Notes: a model not told the origin generated them from the sequence alone. Counted from the stretch's first letter, positions 33,101 through 44,458 are shown. The stretch is DNA of 64,000 nucleotides from Amaurobius ferox (GCA_951213105.1 OX578146.1:51788775-51852774), one strand, 5' to 3'. Program-made: numbers and translations.

Positions 33101-34811
33101 ACTTTCCTTATATACTATGTATATAAGGAAAGTATTGTGACGGGGTCGAAGAGCACATTTCAAGCATCCCTAAACACTAATCAGCCGCTTTTGAGGTGAT
33201 GTCTGTGTGTGTGTCGTCATTACATGTGTGTATAAGTACGTGTGTGTGTGTTAGTGAGTCTGTGGCGACGATATCTCACAAACGAACGAAGCAATTCGAA
33301 CAAAATTTGATTCAAAAGTCACAATCAGTGAATACTGGAAACCTACTGTTTTTACACGCAATCGAATATTCAGAACCTATTTGAAATTTGAAATGCCATT
33401 TTGAAAAATTCATCAAAAATTAAAACATTCAATAAAATTACGTAAATAATAATTTCTTAGGTAATTTTTCACTAGAAAACGATTAACATAAACTTTAGAA
33501 CGCTAACATGGACCGTTCTCGAGATATTGTACATTTTTCAGATAAATTTATCAAAAAATCACATAAAATTCATAAAAAGTATTAACTATTGTGAAATCTG
33601 TTCACTTTTCATATGTAATATTATGCAATAAATTTATAATTATTCTCGTAGATCTAGCTCGTTCCATTCACGAAAGAAGACATTTTAGGTAATAGCAGTC
33701 TAATTTGATGTCATTAGTCATTTATCTACTATAAGAATAACCTATTTCTGCATCCACAATGCTTGGCGAAACTTTGGCGACGAATTTGGTGGAATATAGC
33801 CAACTTGGCAAGTTTTTTAAATGTTGCCAAATTGATAAAAATGTCACCAAATTGATAAAAATCACGCTAAATCAATTAAATTGAAGACTAATTGATGAAA
33901 ATTCAATATCTTGGAAAGAATATAAGAATCTACTGCAAGAGAAGATACTTTGGGTAATAGTATTTGGACGCCATTAGTCGTTTAACTACTATAAAAATAA
34001 TGCTTGACGAAATTTTTGCGACGAATTTGACGAAATATCACCTTCGCCAAATTGATGAAAATATCACCACACTGATAAAAATGTCACCACATTGATAAAA
34101 AATGTGGCCAAATTGATAAGAATGACGACTGAATTGAATCAATGAAAATGATAACTAATTGATGAAAATTCAATATTTTGGAAAGAATATAAGATTCTGC
34201 CACAAGACTCCGTCTATAACCCTTCGTAAAATTCTAGCGGAAAATTTTGGCAGCATATCGTCAACTTGGCAACTTTTTAAAATGTTTCCAAATTGACGAA
34301 ACTGCTGCCAAATTGATAAAAATGTTAACAAATTGATAAAAATGTCGCCAAGTTGATAAAAATGACACCATATAGGATGCAATATTTTGCAAATTTTTAA
34401 TTCCGTCATATGATAGGCATATCTTTTATTATATAAAAAATGCTCTTCTAAATATCGCCAAATTGACGCTATTTGGCCCCACATTGACGAAAATATCGTA
34501 AAATTGCAGAAATGACACCAAGTTAATGAAAATGACGCCTAATTGATGAATTAATCATTAAAATATTTAAATACATGGACTATATTGCTTATTGAGAATG
34601 ATATCAATATTGATAATTGTTATTTTAGAGTTGCGTAAAATATAAGTTAATTGGATACGAAATAGTTTTACATGTTGTCATTCGGAAAAGTGCCAAAGGT
34701 GCAATTTAACATTATAAACACTGTGCCGTGGATTTTTTCTTCACTTATTCATCGTTAAAGAAGTAAATTCATTGTATTATATAAGGAAAATCATGTGCTG
34801 CCCACATCAGA
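33100..34811 (-). mobile_element. Family A element, long form, copy A6
   Basis: About 1.7 kb. Hairpin (actttccttatatactatgt / atataaggaaagta), then a deletion that removes the 28-nt palindrome (gtcgaagagcaca). TG microsatellite, core ttctcgagatattg, then several modules containing aaattgataaaaatg repeats and tcaatatcttggaaag (about 33750-34560). The rest matches the 8480-8900 part of A1 (tagagttgcgtaaaatataa, catgttgtcattcggaaaag). Ends CACATCAGA. Confidence 0.85.
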
Positions 34812-34925
34812 TTTCTATAAAGGAAAGTGAAAAGATCGATTTAATATTACACTCCAAAAGAGGATGATATGTAAGAAGAGAAAATATGTAAACAGCCCCT
34901 GTAGATTATTAAGTAAGCACATTTT

Positions 34926-35876
34926 TACTTTCCTTATATATAATAATGTATAAGGAAAGTATTGTGACGGGGGTCGAAAATTCGAATTCGAGTTTTCGAC
35001 GGGAGAGCACGTTTCAAGCATCCCTGATCACGAATCGAACATTTTTGAGGTGATGTCTGTGTGTGTGTGTGTCAGTGAGCCTGTGTGTGTGTCAGTGAGC
35101 CTGTGTCAGTGAGCCTGTGACGATATCTCACGAACGAATGGACCGATTCGAACGAAATTTGGTACAAAATTTACAATCTATGAATACTGGAAGCTTATTG
35201 TTTCTATACGTGATCGAATGTTCAGAATCCCCCTAAATTTTCGAGTGAAATTTTGAAAAAATCATCAAAAAATCAAAACCCCTAATAAAGTTACACAAAT
35301 GGACATTTCTTATGTAATTTTTCATTAGAAAACGATTGACATAATTTTTAGAACGCTAACATGAACCGTTCTCGAGATATTGCATATTTTTTCAAAATAA
35401 AAATTATCAAAAAATTATTTAAAACAAAAAAAAAATATTTCCTATTGAGAAACATGTTCACTTTTCATATGTAATATTATGCGATAAATTGGGTGACATC
35501 ATTCTCGTGGATCTAGCTCGTTCCATTCATGAAAATATATACTTTAAATAATACTTTTTCATTTGAAAGCCAATAGTCATTTATCTGCTATAAGAATAAA
35601 TTATTTCTCCGTCCATAACGCTGGTGAGATTTTGGAGACAAATTTGGCGGAATGTCGCTAACTTAGCGACTTTTTTAAATGTTACCAAATCAAAGACAAT
35701 ATCATCAAATGGATAAAACTGACGCTAAATCAATGAAAATAACGACTATTTAACGAAAATTCAATATCTTGGAAAAAATATAAGTATCTACTATAAGAAT
35801 AACCGCTTTTGTTTTTACTGTAAAAGCAGTAAATCCTTGCATTATATAAGGAAAATCATGTGCTGCCCACATCAGA
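34926..35876 (-). mobile_element. Family A element, short form, copy A7
   Basis: Hairpin tactttccttatatataata / atgtataaggaaagta, palindrome at 34973-35000, a microsatellite with three tgtgtcagtgagcc repeats, gaccgattcgaacgaaattt, core ttctcgagatattgc, one module, tcaatatcttggaaaa, and the end CACATCAGA. It starts 115 bp after A6 in the same direction. Confidence 0.88.
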
Positions 35877-36259
35877 TTTTTTCAAATTACGTTTATATAT
35901 TTTCAATATAAATTTCTCCTCAGTATTAGATTTATTTTGTCGATTTCAGTTGACAGTTGCCATAGATATGTTCTTACTGTCACTAGTATACAAAAATGAT
36001 TCACTCGATAATCTGTTAACATTTAACGCTTATTAAATGTAAAATGTTGCAATTTTTTCAAAGTTTCTTAGTAAAAAATTTGCATTAAAAATTAATTGTG
36101 TAAACTTTAATTTAATTAGTTTTAAAAAACCTAAATTTTTTATTTGAAAACATTTGCCTACATTTTTAAAAAGCCAGCTTTTTTAAAGCGGTTTAAACCA
36201 AAACAAACCAGCCGGATTTTTTAGGATTGTCTAAAATTCGTCAACTCTGATTTTAAGGT
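35877..36259. other. AT-rich DNA, nothing recognised
   Basis: No reading frame, repeat family or RNA recognised between A7 and the 157-bp tandem array. Confidence 0.3.
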
Positions 36260-37400
36260 AAGTAATCTCAAAATATAAGTTATATCTATACACATTATCT
36301 ACAAGTGTGCACATGTATAAAATACCTCTTACACACAGTATTGATGTGCAAAGTAAGTCACCTAAAAACATTAGTTATAACTGTGCACACAATCTTCCCA
36401 TATCCATAAAGCAAATATCTCCACTGAGTGGAATTTCTGTGCAAGGTAGTCTAAAAACATGATTGGAAATGTAGAAACATTGTTTTGCATCTGATTTCAT
36501 GATTTCATGTTCATAATCAATGTGTGAACATGTAGCAAATACATTCTGTAGCAGAATCTTCGTTTACTGTAAGACATCTTAAAACATGAAAATTCAACTT
36601 TAAACATAATTTAAAACACAACATAATTTTTATGTACCATTTTAAACTTGCTTCATTTACATAATTCATAAATGTGCACTATAGCAAAGGCTTTCCTGTG
36701 CTACATGTGTTCCTGTATATTGTAAGGCTTGTCATCTTAAATATGAAAATTTAACTTTAAACATGATTTAAAATACAGAAATGATGTTTTGTATACCATT
36801 TCTACTTGTTCAATTCACATAATTTATAAATATGCACATACAGCAAACGTATCTCTACTCGTTTGTCCTGTATATTGCAAGATAGGCTACCTTAAAACAT
36901 GAAAGTTACGCTTGAAATATGATTTAAAACACAGAAATACTGCTTTGTATACCATTTCATACTTGTTCCATTCACATAATTTATAAATATACGCATACCG
37001 CAAAGGTATCGCTACACGTTTTTCCTGTACATTGCAATTTAAGTCATCTTAACATATAAAAAATTCCATTTGAAAGATGATTTAATACACAGAAATGTTA
37101 TTTTATATACCATTTTATACTTGTTACATTCACATAATTTATAAATGCGCACATACAGCAAATGTATCACTACGCGTTTTTCCTGTATATTGCCAGGGAA
37201 ACCATCTTAAAATATGAAAATTTTACTTGAAATGTGATTTAAAACATAGAAATATTGTTTTGTATACCATTTTATACTTGCTCCATTCACATAATTTACA
37301 AATGCGCACATACAGCAAAGGTGTATCTATGCGTTTTTTCTGTACATTACAAGAAAAGTCACCTTAAAACATGATTTATATTTCAGAACCATTAAAGTAT
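36260..37400. repeat. 157-bp tandem repeat array, about seven units
   Basis: The landmark cacataatttataaat-like string recurs at about 36659, 36816, 36973, 37131 and 37288, a spacing of 157-158 bp. Each unit also holds gcgcacatacagcaaaggta, cgtttttcctgtatattgc, cttaaaacatgaaaatt, tgatttaaaacacagaaat and tttgtataccattt. The two units nearest 36300 are strongly diverged and the ones nearest the receptor gene the most alike. It begins about 125 bp beyond the stop codon of the receptor gene. Confidence 0.9.
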
Positions 37401-37526
37401 GCCAGTAAAAATTACTTATATTAAGAATAAAAGTTGTCACTTCAACTTGCAAAATTTAACAGGAATTCCTTATTTTCGCATACTAAGTTCAGAAAATTAT
37501 AATATTTTAAGGGTAAGAAATTTTCT

Positions 37527-38786
37527 TTAATTTTCACCACTGCCATACTTACGGCCTATCTGGACAATAATAATCCCATATGAAATCATGACGCCCATTG
37601 TAGTCAAAATAAAACTTCTGTTAATATTGAACATTTTCCATCCTGTAAATGATAGGTGAGATCCGCTTAGTATCGATATTAAAATAAGATAAGTATTACT
37701 GACATTGCTTCCACCAAATATCAAGTCATCATTGTTGGCGATTTTCTGGGATAACTTTTGCAAGGACCTTTTGACATCCTCCGAAATTTCTGTAACTTTT
37801 GACGCTGTCAGGGTAACCACTAAAAAGGCCACAGTTGTTAAAAGAAAGACAATTACATTATGGAGTCCAGTCGTGAGGCTAGTTGGTTCAGTGTCTTTCG
37901 ATATCAAGACAGTTAAAGTGTAGAATTGCCCACTAACCATCAAACCGTATAAAAGAAGAACACAAGGACACAATACATCATCGATTTCAGCAATGGATTG
38001 ACTGATGCGATTGTAATACGCTAAATAGGTACTCATCGTTTTGTTTGTTATTAGAACTGTATGACTTTCTCTGTTATATTGTTTAATATGGTTGTGGAAG
38101 GCAGTGACAATTCTTTTAGCAACAGTGTATACAGAACAACAAAATATAAGAATCATCACTGATACACCGTATGCAAAGTACATCTTTATAGGTACCAAGA
38201 ACATGAACAGGCGAAACAGCCATTTCTGATACCTGCCATCCGGGTCATTAAATTTTATATGAAACTGGATGGAGTGCTCGCCTTTTGATTGGTCGACCAG
38301 GATGCGGTATCCATCCAGAAAAGACGCCATCGCTGTCAGCAGCATTGTTGTAAAACAGCCAATGAAGATATAATTCCGTAAGGGTTTGTATGGTTTTTTA
38401 CCGGTTATGTCATCGTAAAGCTGGATTAGATTTCTCACCATTCTGGGTATATCTCTTCTGCACAAAAGCAGGACAAACCTAACCGATAAAGCGAAAAATA
38501 TTGTCAGAGTTGTCGAAAAGTGAAGCGTCACTGAACTATATCGTCTTTGCCAAAAGAAGATGTTGACCAAAACGACAAAAAGAGCCATTATGTTCATGAA
38601 ATATTCGAACAATTTGGGGCAAAATGTGTTTTTAAATTTCTTGCCGTGTAGAGTTGGAAAGGTTAATCCAGCTGCCAATAAAACTTTGAAAAGTATGTCA
38701 AAGTCACTGGTGATTTTGCTTTTTTGTACGCTGGGAACTTCAACATCCCGAATTTCAACAATTCTACGTTGATTGTAGTGCGTCAT
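37527..38786 (-). CDS. Gustatory receptor, seven-transmembrane, single exon
   Basis: An intact 419-codon frame, by far the longest in the window. Hydrophobic segments fall at about residues 61-79, 88-108, 138-157, 191-219, 271-294, 309-329 and 391-411, seven in all. A long loop lies before the last one, with VTEISEDVKRSLQKL, as in arthropod gustatory receptors. The C-terminus (FTGWKMFNINRSFILTT, then SYGIIIVQIG) fits the family signature TYhhhhhQF in a relaxed form, with Thr to Ser (402) and Phe to Ile (410). Length is typical of the family (about 350-450). Known members are ligand-gated cation channels with inverted membrane topology in chemosensory neurons. No introns are needed, although many family members have 3' introns. 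The ATG at 38786 precedes a polar N-tail of usual size; no better start is seen. The ligand cannot be predicted. Confidence 0.85.
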   Translation of the reverse strand: MTHYNQRRIVEIRDVEVPSVQKSKITSDFDILFKVLLAAGLTFPTLHGKKFKNTFCPKLFEYFMNIMALFVVLVNIFFWQRRYSSVTLHFSTTLTIFFALSVRFVLLLCRRDIPRMVRNLIQLYDDITGKKPYKPLRNYIFIGCFTTMLLTAMASFLDGYRILVDQSKGEHSIQFHIKFNDPDGRYQKWLFRLFMFLVPIKMYFAYGVSVMILIFCCSVYTVAKRIVTAFHNHIKQYNRESHTVLITNKTMSTYLAYYNRISQSIAEIDDVLCPCVLLLYGLMVSGQFYTLTVLISKDTEPTSLTTGLHNVIVFLLTTVAFLVVTLTASKVTEISEDVKRSLQKLSQKIANNDDLIFGGSNVSNTYLILISILSGSHLSFTGWKMFNINRSFILTTMGVMISYGIIIVQIGRKYGSGEN

Positions 38787-41030
38787 TTTTTATTAATGTA
38801 TACTCTTTTCACTTTTTAATGAGAGAACTTTGTTTCGATGGTGTTTCTAGAATCTTCAATAATATTCTAATTTTCTGTCTTTTTATTATAATAGTTATTT
38901 TCTCTCAACACGCTCTGCAACAAAAAAAGACCGTTCAAAAATATAAAGTTTTATGACCTTTAAAACGATGTTTTGACTTCAATCGCTGACAGCTATAAAT
39001 TCCACGGCATAATTAACTTTGATCTAGACTCTTAATTTCCATGCCCGCTTAACTTTAACTTTAACTGGATTTTTAAAACTTAATCAAAGATATCACTTTC
39101 ATGATGAGAAGAAATTCTTCTTGGGCATTCATTGAAGTGTTTAGAAATTTAACAAATAAAATAAAATCTTCTGAAATGAATCTTACACAGATATTTGAGT
39201 CATCTACAAATAATGTTGAATGCCAATATCATGTATCACATTAATGTTAGTTTTATAAATATTCGAAAGTGTATTTTTCAAAATAAAATCAGAGTTTAAA
39301 TTACTTACTACTTTCCGCCTATTCAACAAAGACTATATTTTTATAAATATAGCACTATATACTTAAAGCATTCCCTTTTATATGTGTTATACATTGATTT
39401 CTTGTCATTAAATACCGACTAGTAAAAAGCTTTGATGGTCATTGATTAACTGTTACTGCGTTCAAGGTTTTTTGCTTCATCATATAGTGGTAACAAACGT
39501 TTTTTCTTTGAAATTTGCAGCAACAGCTTAAGTGCTCTTAAAAGCAGTTGGATGTCCTTTTTATCCATCAGCAGATAATCACAGATTCTAATTGATTATG
39601 AGCATGGAGAATATGCATCGTTTGAATTAATAATGGGTTTACTGAGGATATTGTTAAAAGTTAAAAGCTTCTATTTTCATACATGCTGTAAACACGTTTC
39701 GTCTTCTCCGACATGAATCAAAATAAATTGATTTTGCTACACTCTCTACAGTTTTATTAATAGATCTGTTCAAGAAGTTTCCTTGCCATATACAATTCCT
39801 AATGTCAAAATCAATAAAAAAAATTGCGTTTCAATAAAACTACGTACGTTTTACTACGTATAAAAGAAGAATTTGGAGATAAAAAGTTTCACTTTCATTT
39901 TAAAACTCTTGATAAAACAACTACCACTTTCGAAATATTAACTTTATTTAGAAAAAAATAATAATAATGATAAGTGATTTTTATTATTCGGCAATGGCGA
40001 ACTGCTATATGAATTAGATTTCTCTAAGTAAAATATCGTTGAGCTTTTCTACTATATTTCACAAACTATTTGGAAAAAAAAAAAAAAAACCAGATGGCGA
40101 TAAATGACGAAATATAGTTTTCCATTGCGGAGACAGCAGATTGTCCACTAAAAATAACTTTGGCCTGGCTTATTCAAATGATGATAAAGCTGACCAAAGC
40201 ACAACGAAACTCACTTTGAACCAGAAAATTATACACTATTCCAAGATACCCTTAAAATGGTTAGCCAAACTTTAATCTCTTTTAGAAATTTCCCAACTAC
40301 TACTGAAATTACCTGAAGCAATCCTATGAAAGTCTTGGGTTGTATAAATAAAACTGAAAAATCGCAAAAAGCCCAGGACAGGACAATATTAGGAATGAAG
40401 CGGATAAAAATTTACGCCTAAATATAATATTCTATATTACCTTCCTTGGGTTTGCTATTGCAGCGACGGTGCATCTTTCTCGTGTACCTTCGGGTGGGTC
40501 GGTGTTCTTGTTAGAGTTACCTTCCTAATAAACCATATTCTAAAATTAAATTATTTCCCCAAAGATTGGAACAATGCTTTTATTATTCGTCAAAATTTAG
40601 GCATTGTGGGAAAACAATAACTATTTCTTTTAATGAACTATTTCTTTTAAATTGATGAACTATTTCTTTTAAATTGATGAACTATTTCTTAATGAACTAT
40701 TACTTAATGAACTATTACTTAATGAACTATTTCTTTTAAATTGATCTCACTGATCAATAGGCTTTTTGGTGTTAGCTAAATGGCCTAATTACCTCCCTGA
40801 TGTTACCTATAATGCTTTGGTGTTACCTTAAATAGGCATACTAAACTTCGTAGAAAACGTTCAATTTTTTTGAGAGATATTACTCTCACCATGGAAAGTA
40901 AAATTTCGAATATTCCGAAAACGGCGACTCCTAAACAATGGCATCCATTTATTTCTGGATAAAGGTGCTAAAAAATTATTAATTTGAAAATAGTAAACTG
41001 AAGATATTTACTTTTTTTTAAAGATTTTCT
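38787..41030. other. Non-repetitive AT-rich DNA 5' of the receptor gene
   Basis: No reading frame or known repeat family recognised. The first few hundred bases presumably hold the receptor promoter, but no convincing core element is seen. A local tandem of atgaactatttcttttaaatt / aatgaactattactt units lies at about 40630-40745. Confidence 0.4.
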
Positions 41031-41034
41031 TTTC

Positions 41035-41300
41035 CAATTTTAATTAAAAACTGTAAGATATCGAGCACGGGGAATATCAACGTTTTATAAATGTCATTCG
41101 CTCTAAAATTATAAATTGTATATAAAAATGGTTACTTTTGTAACAACTTTAATAACAAATATTTTTTATAATTTATTTTCGATTAAAAGAATGTTCAAAA
41201 ATTGAAGAACTTGATCCGAGCTTCCCTAAAATTAATCTTCTGACATTTATCAAGTAAAGCAATTGGAACAAATTTCGTTCAATTTGATCGAGAGATATTG
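41035..41300 (+). mobile_element. Diverged family A-like fragment
   Basis: Resembles the A core: aagatatcgagcacggggaa, ttctaaa-like ctctaaaattataaattgta, gttacttttgtaacaacttt, then tttcgttcaatttgatcgag in the position of TTTCGTTCGAATCGGTCC. It is much older than the other copies. A left-end-like string (aatctgacatggacagcata) follows at 41311. Confidence 0.45.
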
Positions 41301-41461
41301 ACAGCATTGAAAAATCTGACATGGACAGCATATGATTTCCAATACATAATACTAACTTTACTTCTCTCATAACAAATCAATGATGTATAAGATCCACTGA
41401 ACAATGTTTTGACACTGAATTAACACCACGTAAATTGAAGTCTAAACAGTGATGTATTCAT

Positions 41462-41632
41462 GATCACGTGCAAAATCCCCATCGTTCTTTCGAGGGGTTG
41501 GTAGTAGGAGAAGGGTATGGTCCCTGTGGATGCCTGTTCCATTGGGTTCCGGTCTAAATTTGGTGGCACTGTCCCGGCCGTCTAAACAGGTCTGGTTTTC
41601 GGGTAGGTGGGGCGGTCTGGGTCAAAGAAAAT
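41462..41632 (+). mobile_element. tRNA-derived SINE, copy S2, 5'-truncated
   Basis: Body and tail only (gaggggttggtagtagga, ggtccctgtggatgcc, gggttccggtctaaat, gcggtctgggtc). The tRNA-like head is missing and the sequence is diverged. Confidence 0.75.
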
Positions 41633-41699
41633 CCTCATCAAAATACAATTAACTGTTAATGAATATCCCGTAGACTGTTGGTAAATTCTTTGGCGTCAA

Positions 41700-42640
41700 A
41701 ATACAAACCCAATACAAAAAGTATCTACTTTCGTGAATAGAATGAACTAAATCTACGGGAATGATGTTAATAGATTTGTCGTATAATATTGCATATGGTG
41801 AACATATTTGATGATACTTGTTAGGGTTTTGTTTTTAATGCCATGTAATTTATTTTAGATATTTATTTAAAAAAAAAAGTACAGCATCTTGAGAACGGTT
41901 TATGTTAGCTTTCTAAAGTTCACATCATTCGTTTTCTAGTGGAAAATTATTAATAAAATGATTATTTATTAATCAGTGTTGAAGCTCCAGATGTTTCCAA
42001 AAATTAATTCAAAAATTGGGGGGGGGGGGTACATTCGATTATGTTAAAAATTAATATTATTACAGTCAGTATTCACTGATTATAATAAACGTGTCAAATT
42101 ATTTTTGAAACGCTTCATTTGTTCGTGAAACATTGCGTCCACAGACACACACATAACACATATACACTAGCATACGCATAGTAATACACACATACACTAG
42201 CATACACATAGTAATACACACATACACTAGCATACACATGGTAATACACACATTAACACACATGGGCGCTGTAGCCCCGTGGTTAGCGCTCGGGAATTGC
42301 ACTCGGTAGGCCCGGGTTCAATTCCCTCCGCTGCCAAAACTGCCGCCGTGTTCACGCGGAGTACGATCACGTTAAACATGTGGGTCCGTAAGTCCTTCTG
42401 AGAGGTTGGGGGTAGGGGAAGGAGGGTACGGTCCCTGTGGATGCCTCTTCCACTGGGTTCCGTTCTAAATTGGGTGGCTCTTCCCCGTCGTCCAAACAGT
42501 TACCTTACATCTTTCTGGTAGATCGGAAGGTCTGGGTCTCAACAACAACAACACATTAACACACATACACATAGTAATGTACATACACACATACAAAGAC
42601 ATCGCCTCAAAAGCGTTCGATTCGAGTTCAGGGATTTTAA
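41700..42640 (+). mobile_element. Family A element, diverged copy A8, interrupted by a SINE
   Basis: Matches A from tctactttcgtgaatagaat through tcttgagaacggtttatgtt and tttctagtggaaaattatta to tgtttgtgaaa-like gcttcatttgttcgtgaaac and a CA-rich microsatellite of catacactag units. The SINE at 42264-42550 splits the microsatellite. The copy resumes with acatcgcctcaaaagcgttc. No palindrome or hairpin follows. Confidence 0.65.
42264..42550 (+). mobile_element. tRNA-derived SINE, copy S3, with 16-bp TSD
   Basis: Complete 287-bp copy. The tRNA-like head has an A-box-like tggttagcgc and B-box GGTTCAATTCC. Then come the central block gtgttcacgcggagtacgat, the body, and an AAC-repeat tail. It is flanked by acacattaacacacat on both sides (42248-42263 and 42551-42566), a target-site duplication of LINE-mediated insertion. 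Confidence 0.95.
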
Positions 42641-43300
42641 ATTTTGTCTCATTCGTCGTTAAAAATTACATAAGAAATTATTATTTATGTAACATTGTCA
42701 AGGCCTGATTAACGTACGGGGCCTCTGGCCCCTAAATTTTGTATGCGTTAAAATATTTTAAACAGAAGTAATTATTTATTTAATTATTTGAATAATATAA
42801 ACTGATAACGTTAGTTTTTATTTTAAATTTTGAAAATATGTTAATTGTTTTAAATATTACACGTTTTTTAAAGTTTTACTTTTAAATAAAAAGTTCTACA
42901 TGTACAAAAGTGTCTTCGGGACAGTGGTCCCAAACTTCCAAATTTACTTAGTGATGTTTTTTGCATGTATTTGGTATTTCATGAGTTTATGGTGGGCTCC
43001 CAATTAACACCTAACCCTGAGCCCCACATTGGCTTAATCAGGCCCTGAACATTGTTGTAGGTTCTGATTTCTTAATGATTTGTCCAAAATTTCCTTTATT
43101 TAGGGTCTTCCAAACATTTGATTATGTTAAAAATCAATGGGGATCCTGTATTTACCGAGTCTACTAATCATACCAAATTTTGCTCAAAAAGTCTCACTTG
43201 TTTGTGAGATATTGTATCCACAGACTCACAAACACATACACTAACATACATGCACACACACACAGACATCCTTTCAAAAACGTTCGATTCAAATTTAGGA
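42640..43300 (+). mobile_element. Family A element, diverged copy A9, interrupted by a hAT MITE
   Basis: Starts near cgttaaaaattacataagaaatt. After removing 42699-43055 it continues with the A body (ttctgatttcttaatgatttg, ttccaaacatttgattatg, accaaattttgctcaaaaag, tgtgagatattgtatccaca) into a CA run and acatcctttcaaaaacgttc. The sequence then changes abruptly to a Ty3/gypsy fragment. Confidence 0.65.
42699..43047. mobile_element. Non-autonomous hAT MITE, 349 bp, with 8-bp TSD
   Basis: Inverted termini CARGGCCTGATTAA with nearby gggcc/ggccc runs, similar to but distinct from the termini of the hAT at 4950. Perfect 8-bp target duplication AACATTGT at 42691-42698 and 43048-43055. No coding sequence. 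Confidence 0.9.
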
Positions 43301-43860
43301 AAGCTTCTTCATCCTCAATCGGACGGCATGGTAGAGAGATTCAACAGAATGATACTTAATCATATTTCCATATTCGTATCCAGAAATCAGCAAAACTGGG
43401 ACAGTCACTTACCTCTGTTCCTACAGAAGTATTGTCCACGAATCAACAGGTCATTCTCCATCAAAAATGCTGTTATGGCTGCGATCCACGATTACCATGT
43501 GACCTAATGTTTGGAAGATCATGTGATGCTCCTTCATCGCCTGATGAACATGTGCAAGATCTGCAGTCCAGGTTGGAGGAGGTTCATCGTTTCCTTCATG
43601 AGAGGATCAACATTGCTACCGATGGGATGAAGACCCGGTACGATACCAAAACTAATGAAGTACGATTCCAGGAAGGCGACAAAGTGTGGCTGTTCGATGA
43701 CCAGGATTTTCGCCAAAACTACGGCATAACGGGAAAGAACCTTACGTCATCGAGAACAGAATAAAAAGTGTCGTTTAATCCAGAAATCATCTTCAGCTAG
43801 ACCAAAAGTTGTCCATGTCGACGGATTGGCCCCATATTTTGGACAGCAGTAGATTGATAC
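43301..43860 (+). pseudogene. Ty3/gypsy integrase C-terminal fragment
   Basis: Contains LHPQSDGMVERFNRMI, with the third catalytic residue (Glu) of the D,D35E integrase core. After a frame change near 43505 comes LMFGRSCDAP, then TRYDTKTNEVRFQEGDKVWL, the start of the GPY/F-type C-terminal domain. Further shifts precede a VVHVDRLAPYF-like tail near 43810-43850. Protease, reverse transcriptase, RNase H and the first part of integrase are missing. It begins abruptly at 43301. Confidence 0.8.
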
Positions 43861-43893
43861 TGCCCAAGACGTGCAGTTTTAAGGAGGGGGCAG

Positions 43894-44090
43894 TGTTGCG
43901 AACGCGCTATATTCCCTCATTGGCACCTCCTCTTTTGTCTATCTCGGCCAGGCAAAGAGAACACAGTCTAAGGCTCCTCTATATACGAGCTGACTCGTCA
44001 AGCATATTGAAGCCCACCGAGGCCGGAAACGTAATCCATTAGCATTAGCTCTATTTGTATTTTCACATTATGAAGTATTATTGAAATAAT
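43894..44090 (+). mobile_element. Probable 3' LTR start of the Ty3/gypsy fragment
   Basis: Directly after the integrase remnant, a polypurine tract (aaggaggggg, 43881-43890) is followed by TGTTGCGAACGCGC, the expected TG start of a 3' LTR. A possible promoter motif (ctatatac) lies near 43978. The LTR end is not clear, so the right boundary is a guess. Confidence 0.5.
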
Positions 44091-44091
44091 T

Positions 44092-44250
44092 ATGGGTAGG
44101 TGTTCTGCGCCGAACTGCTCTAAACATACTAGAGAAGATTATATATTATTTCGCTTTCTCAGAAACGAAGAGGGAATAAAAATAAATGGTTTATTAGTAG
44201 TCGGTGGGGTCATTGGATGCCAGGCACAGGAGCTTACTTGTACGAGCTAA
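44092..44250 (+). pseudogene. THAP zinc-finger N-terminal fragment
   Basis: A 52-codon frame starting MGRCSAPNCSKHTREDYILF, which looks like the first third of a THAP domain: Cys-x4-Cys at residues 4 and 9, then an F-x-F-L segment in place of the usual fh-FP. The tryptophan, second Cys/His pair and AVPTIF-like end are absent; the rest looks unrelated. THAP domains occur in host factors and in P-element/THAP9 transposases, so this may be transposon or gene debris. Confidence 0.45.
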
Positions 44251-44458
44251 GTTCTACAATATTGAAATTGAAACTTCTATTTTTATGTAAAGTATTTATT
44301 TTAAACACCTATTTTATAATTTCGATAACTGCAGTATATATATTATTAATGATTTATAGTTGTTATAGTCTTATCTTAGTAAACGTGGTTTTTAGTCAAA
44401 ACATCATCCTGAATGTGTTATCAGCTCTTCCAAACCCAGTATAGCTTCAAATTATTTA

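Noticed and set aside
36260..37400. CRISPR-like regular repeats
   Set aside because: The 157-bp units are contiguous with no unique spacers, and the DNA is eukaryotic. It is a tandem satellite.
37705..38772. Plus-strand frames over the receptor gene
   Set aside because: They are shadows of the 419-codon minus-strand frame.
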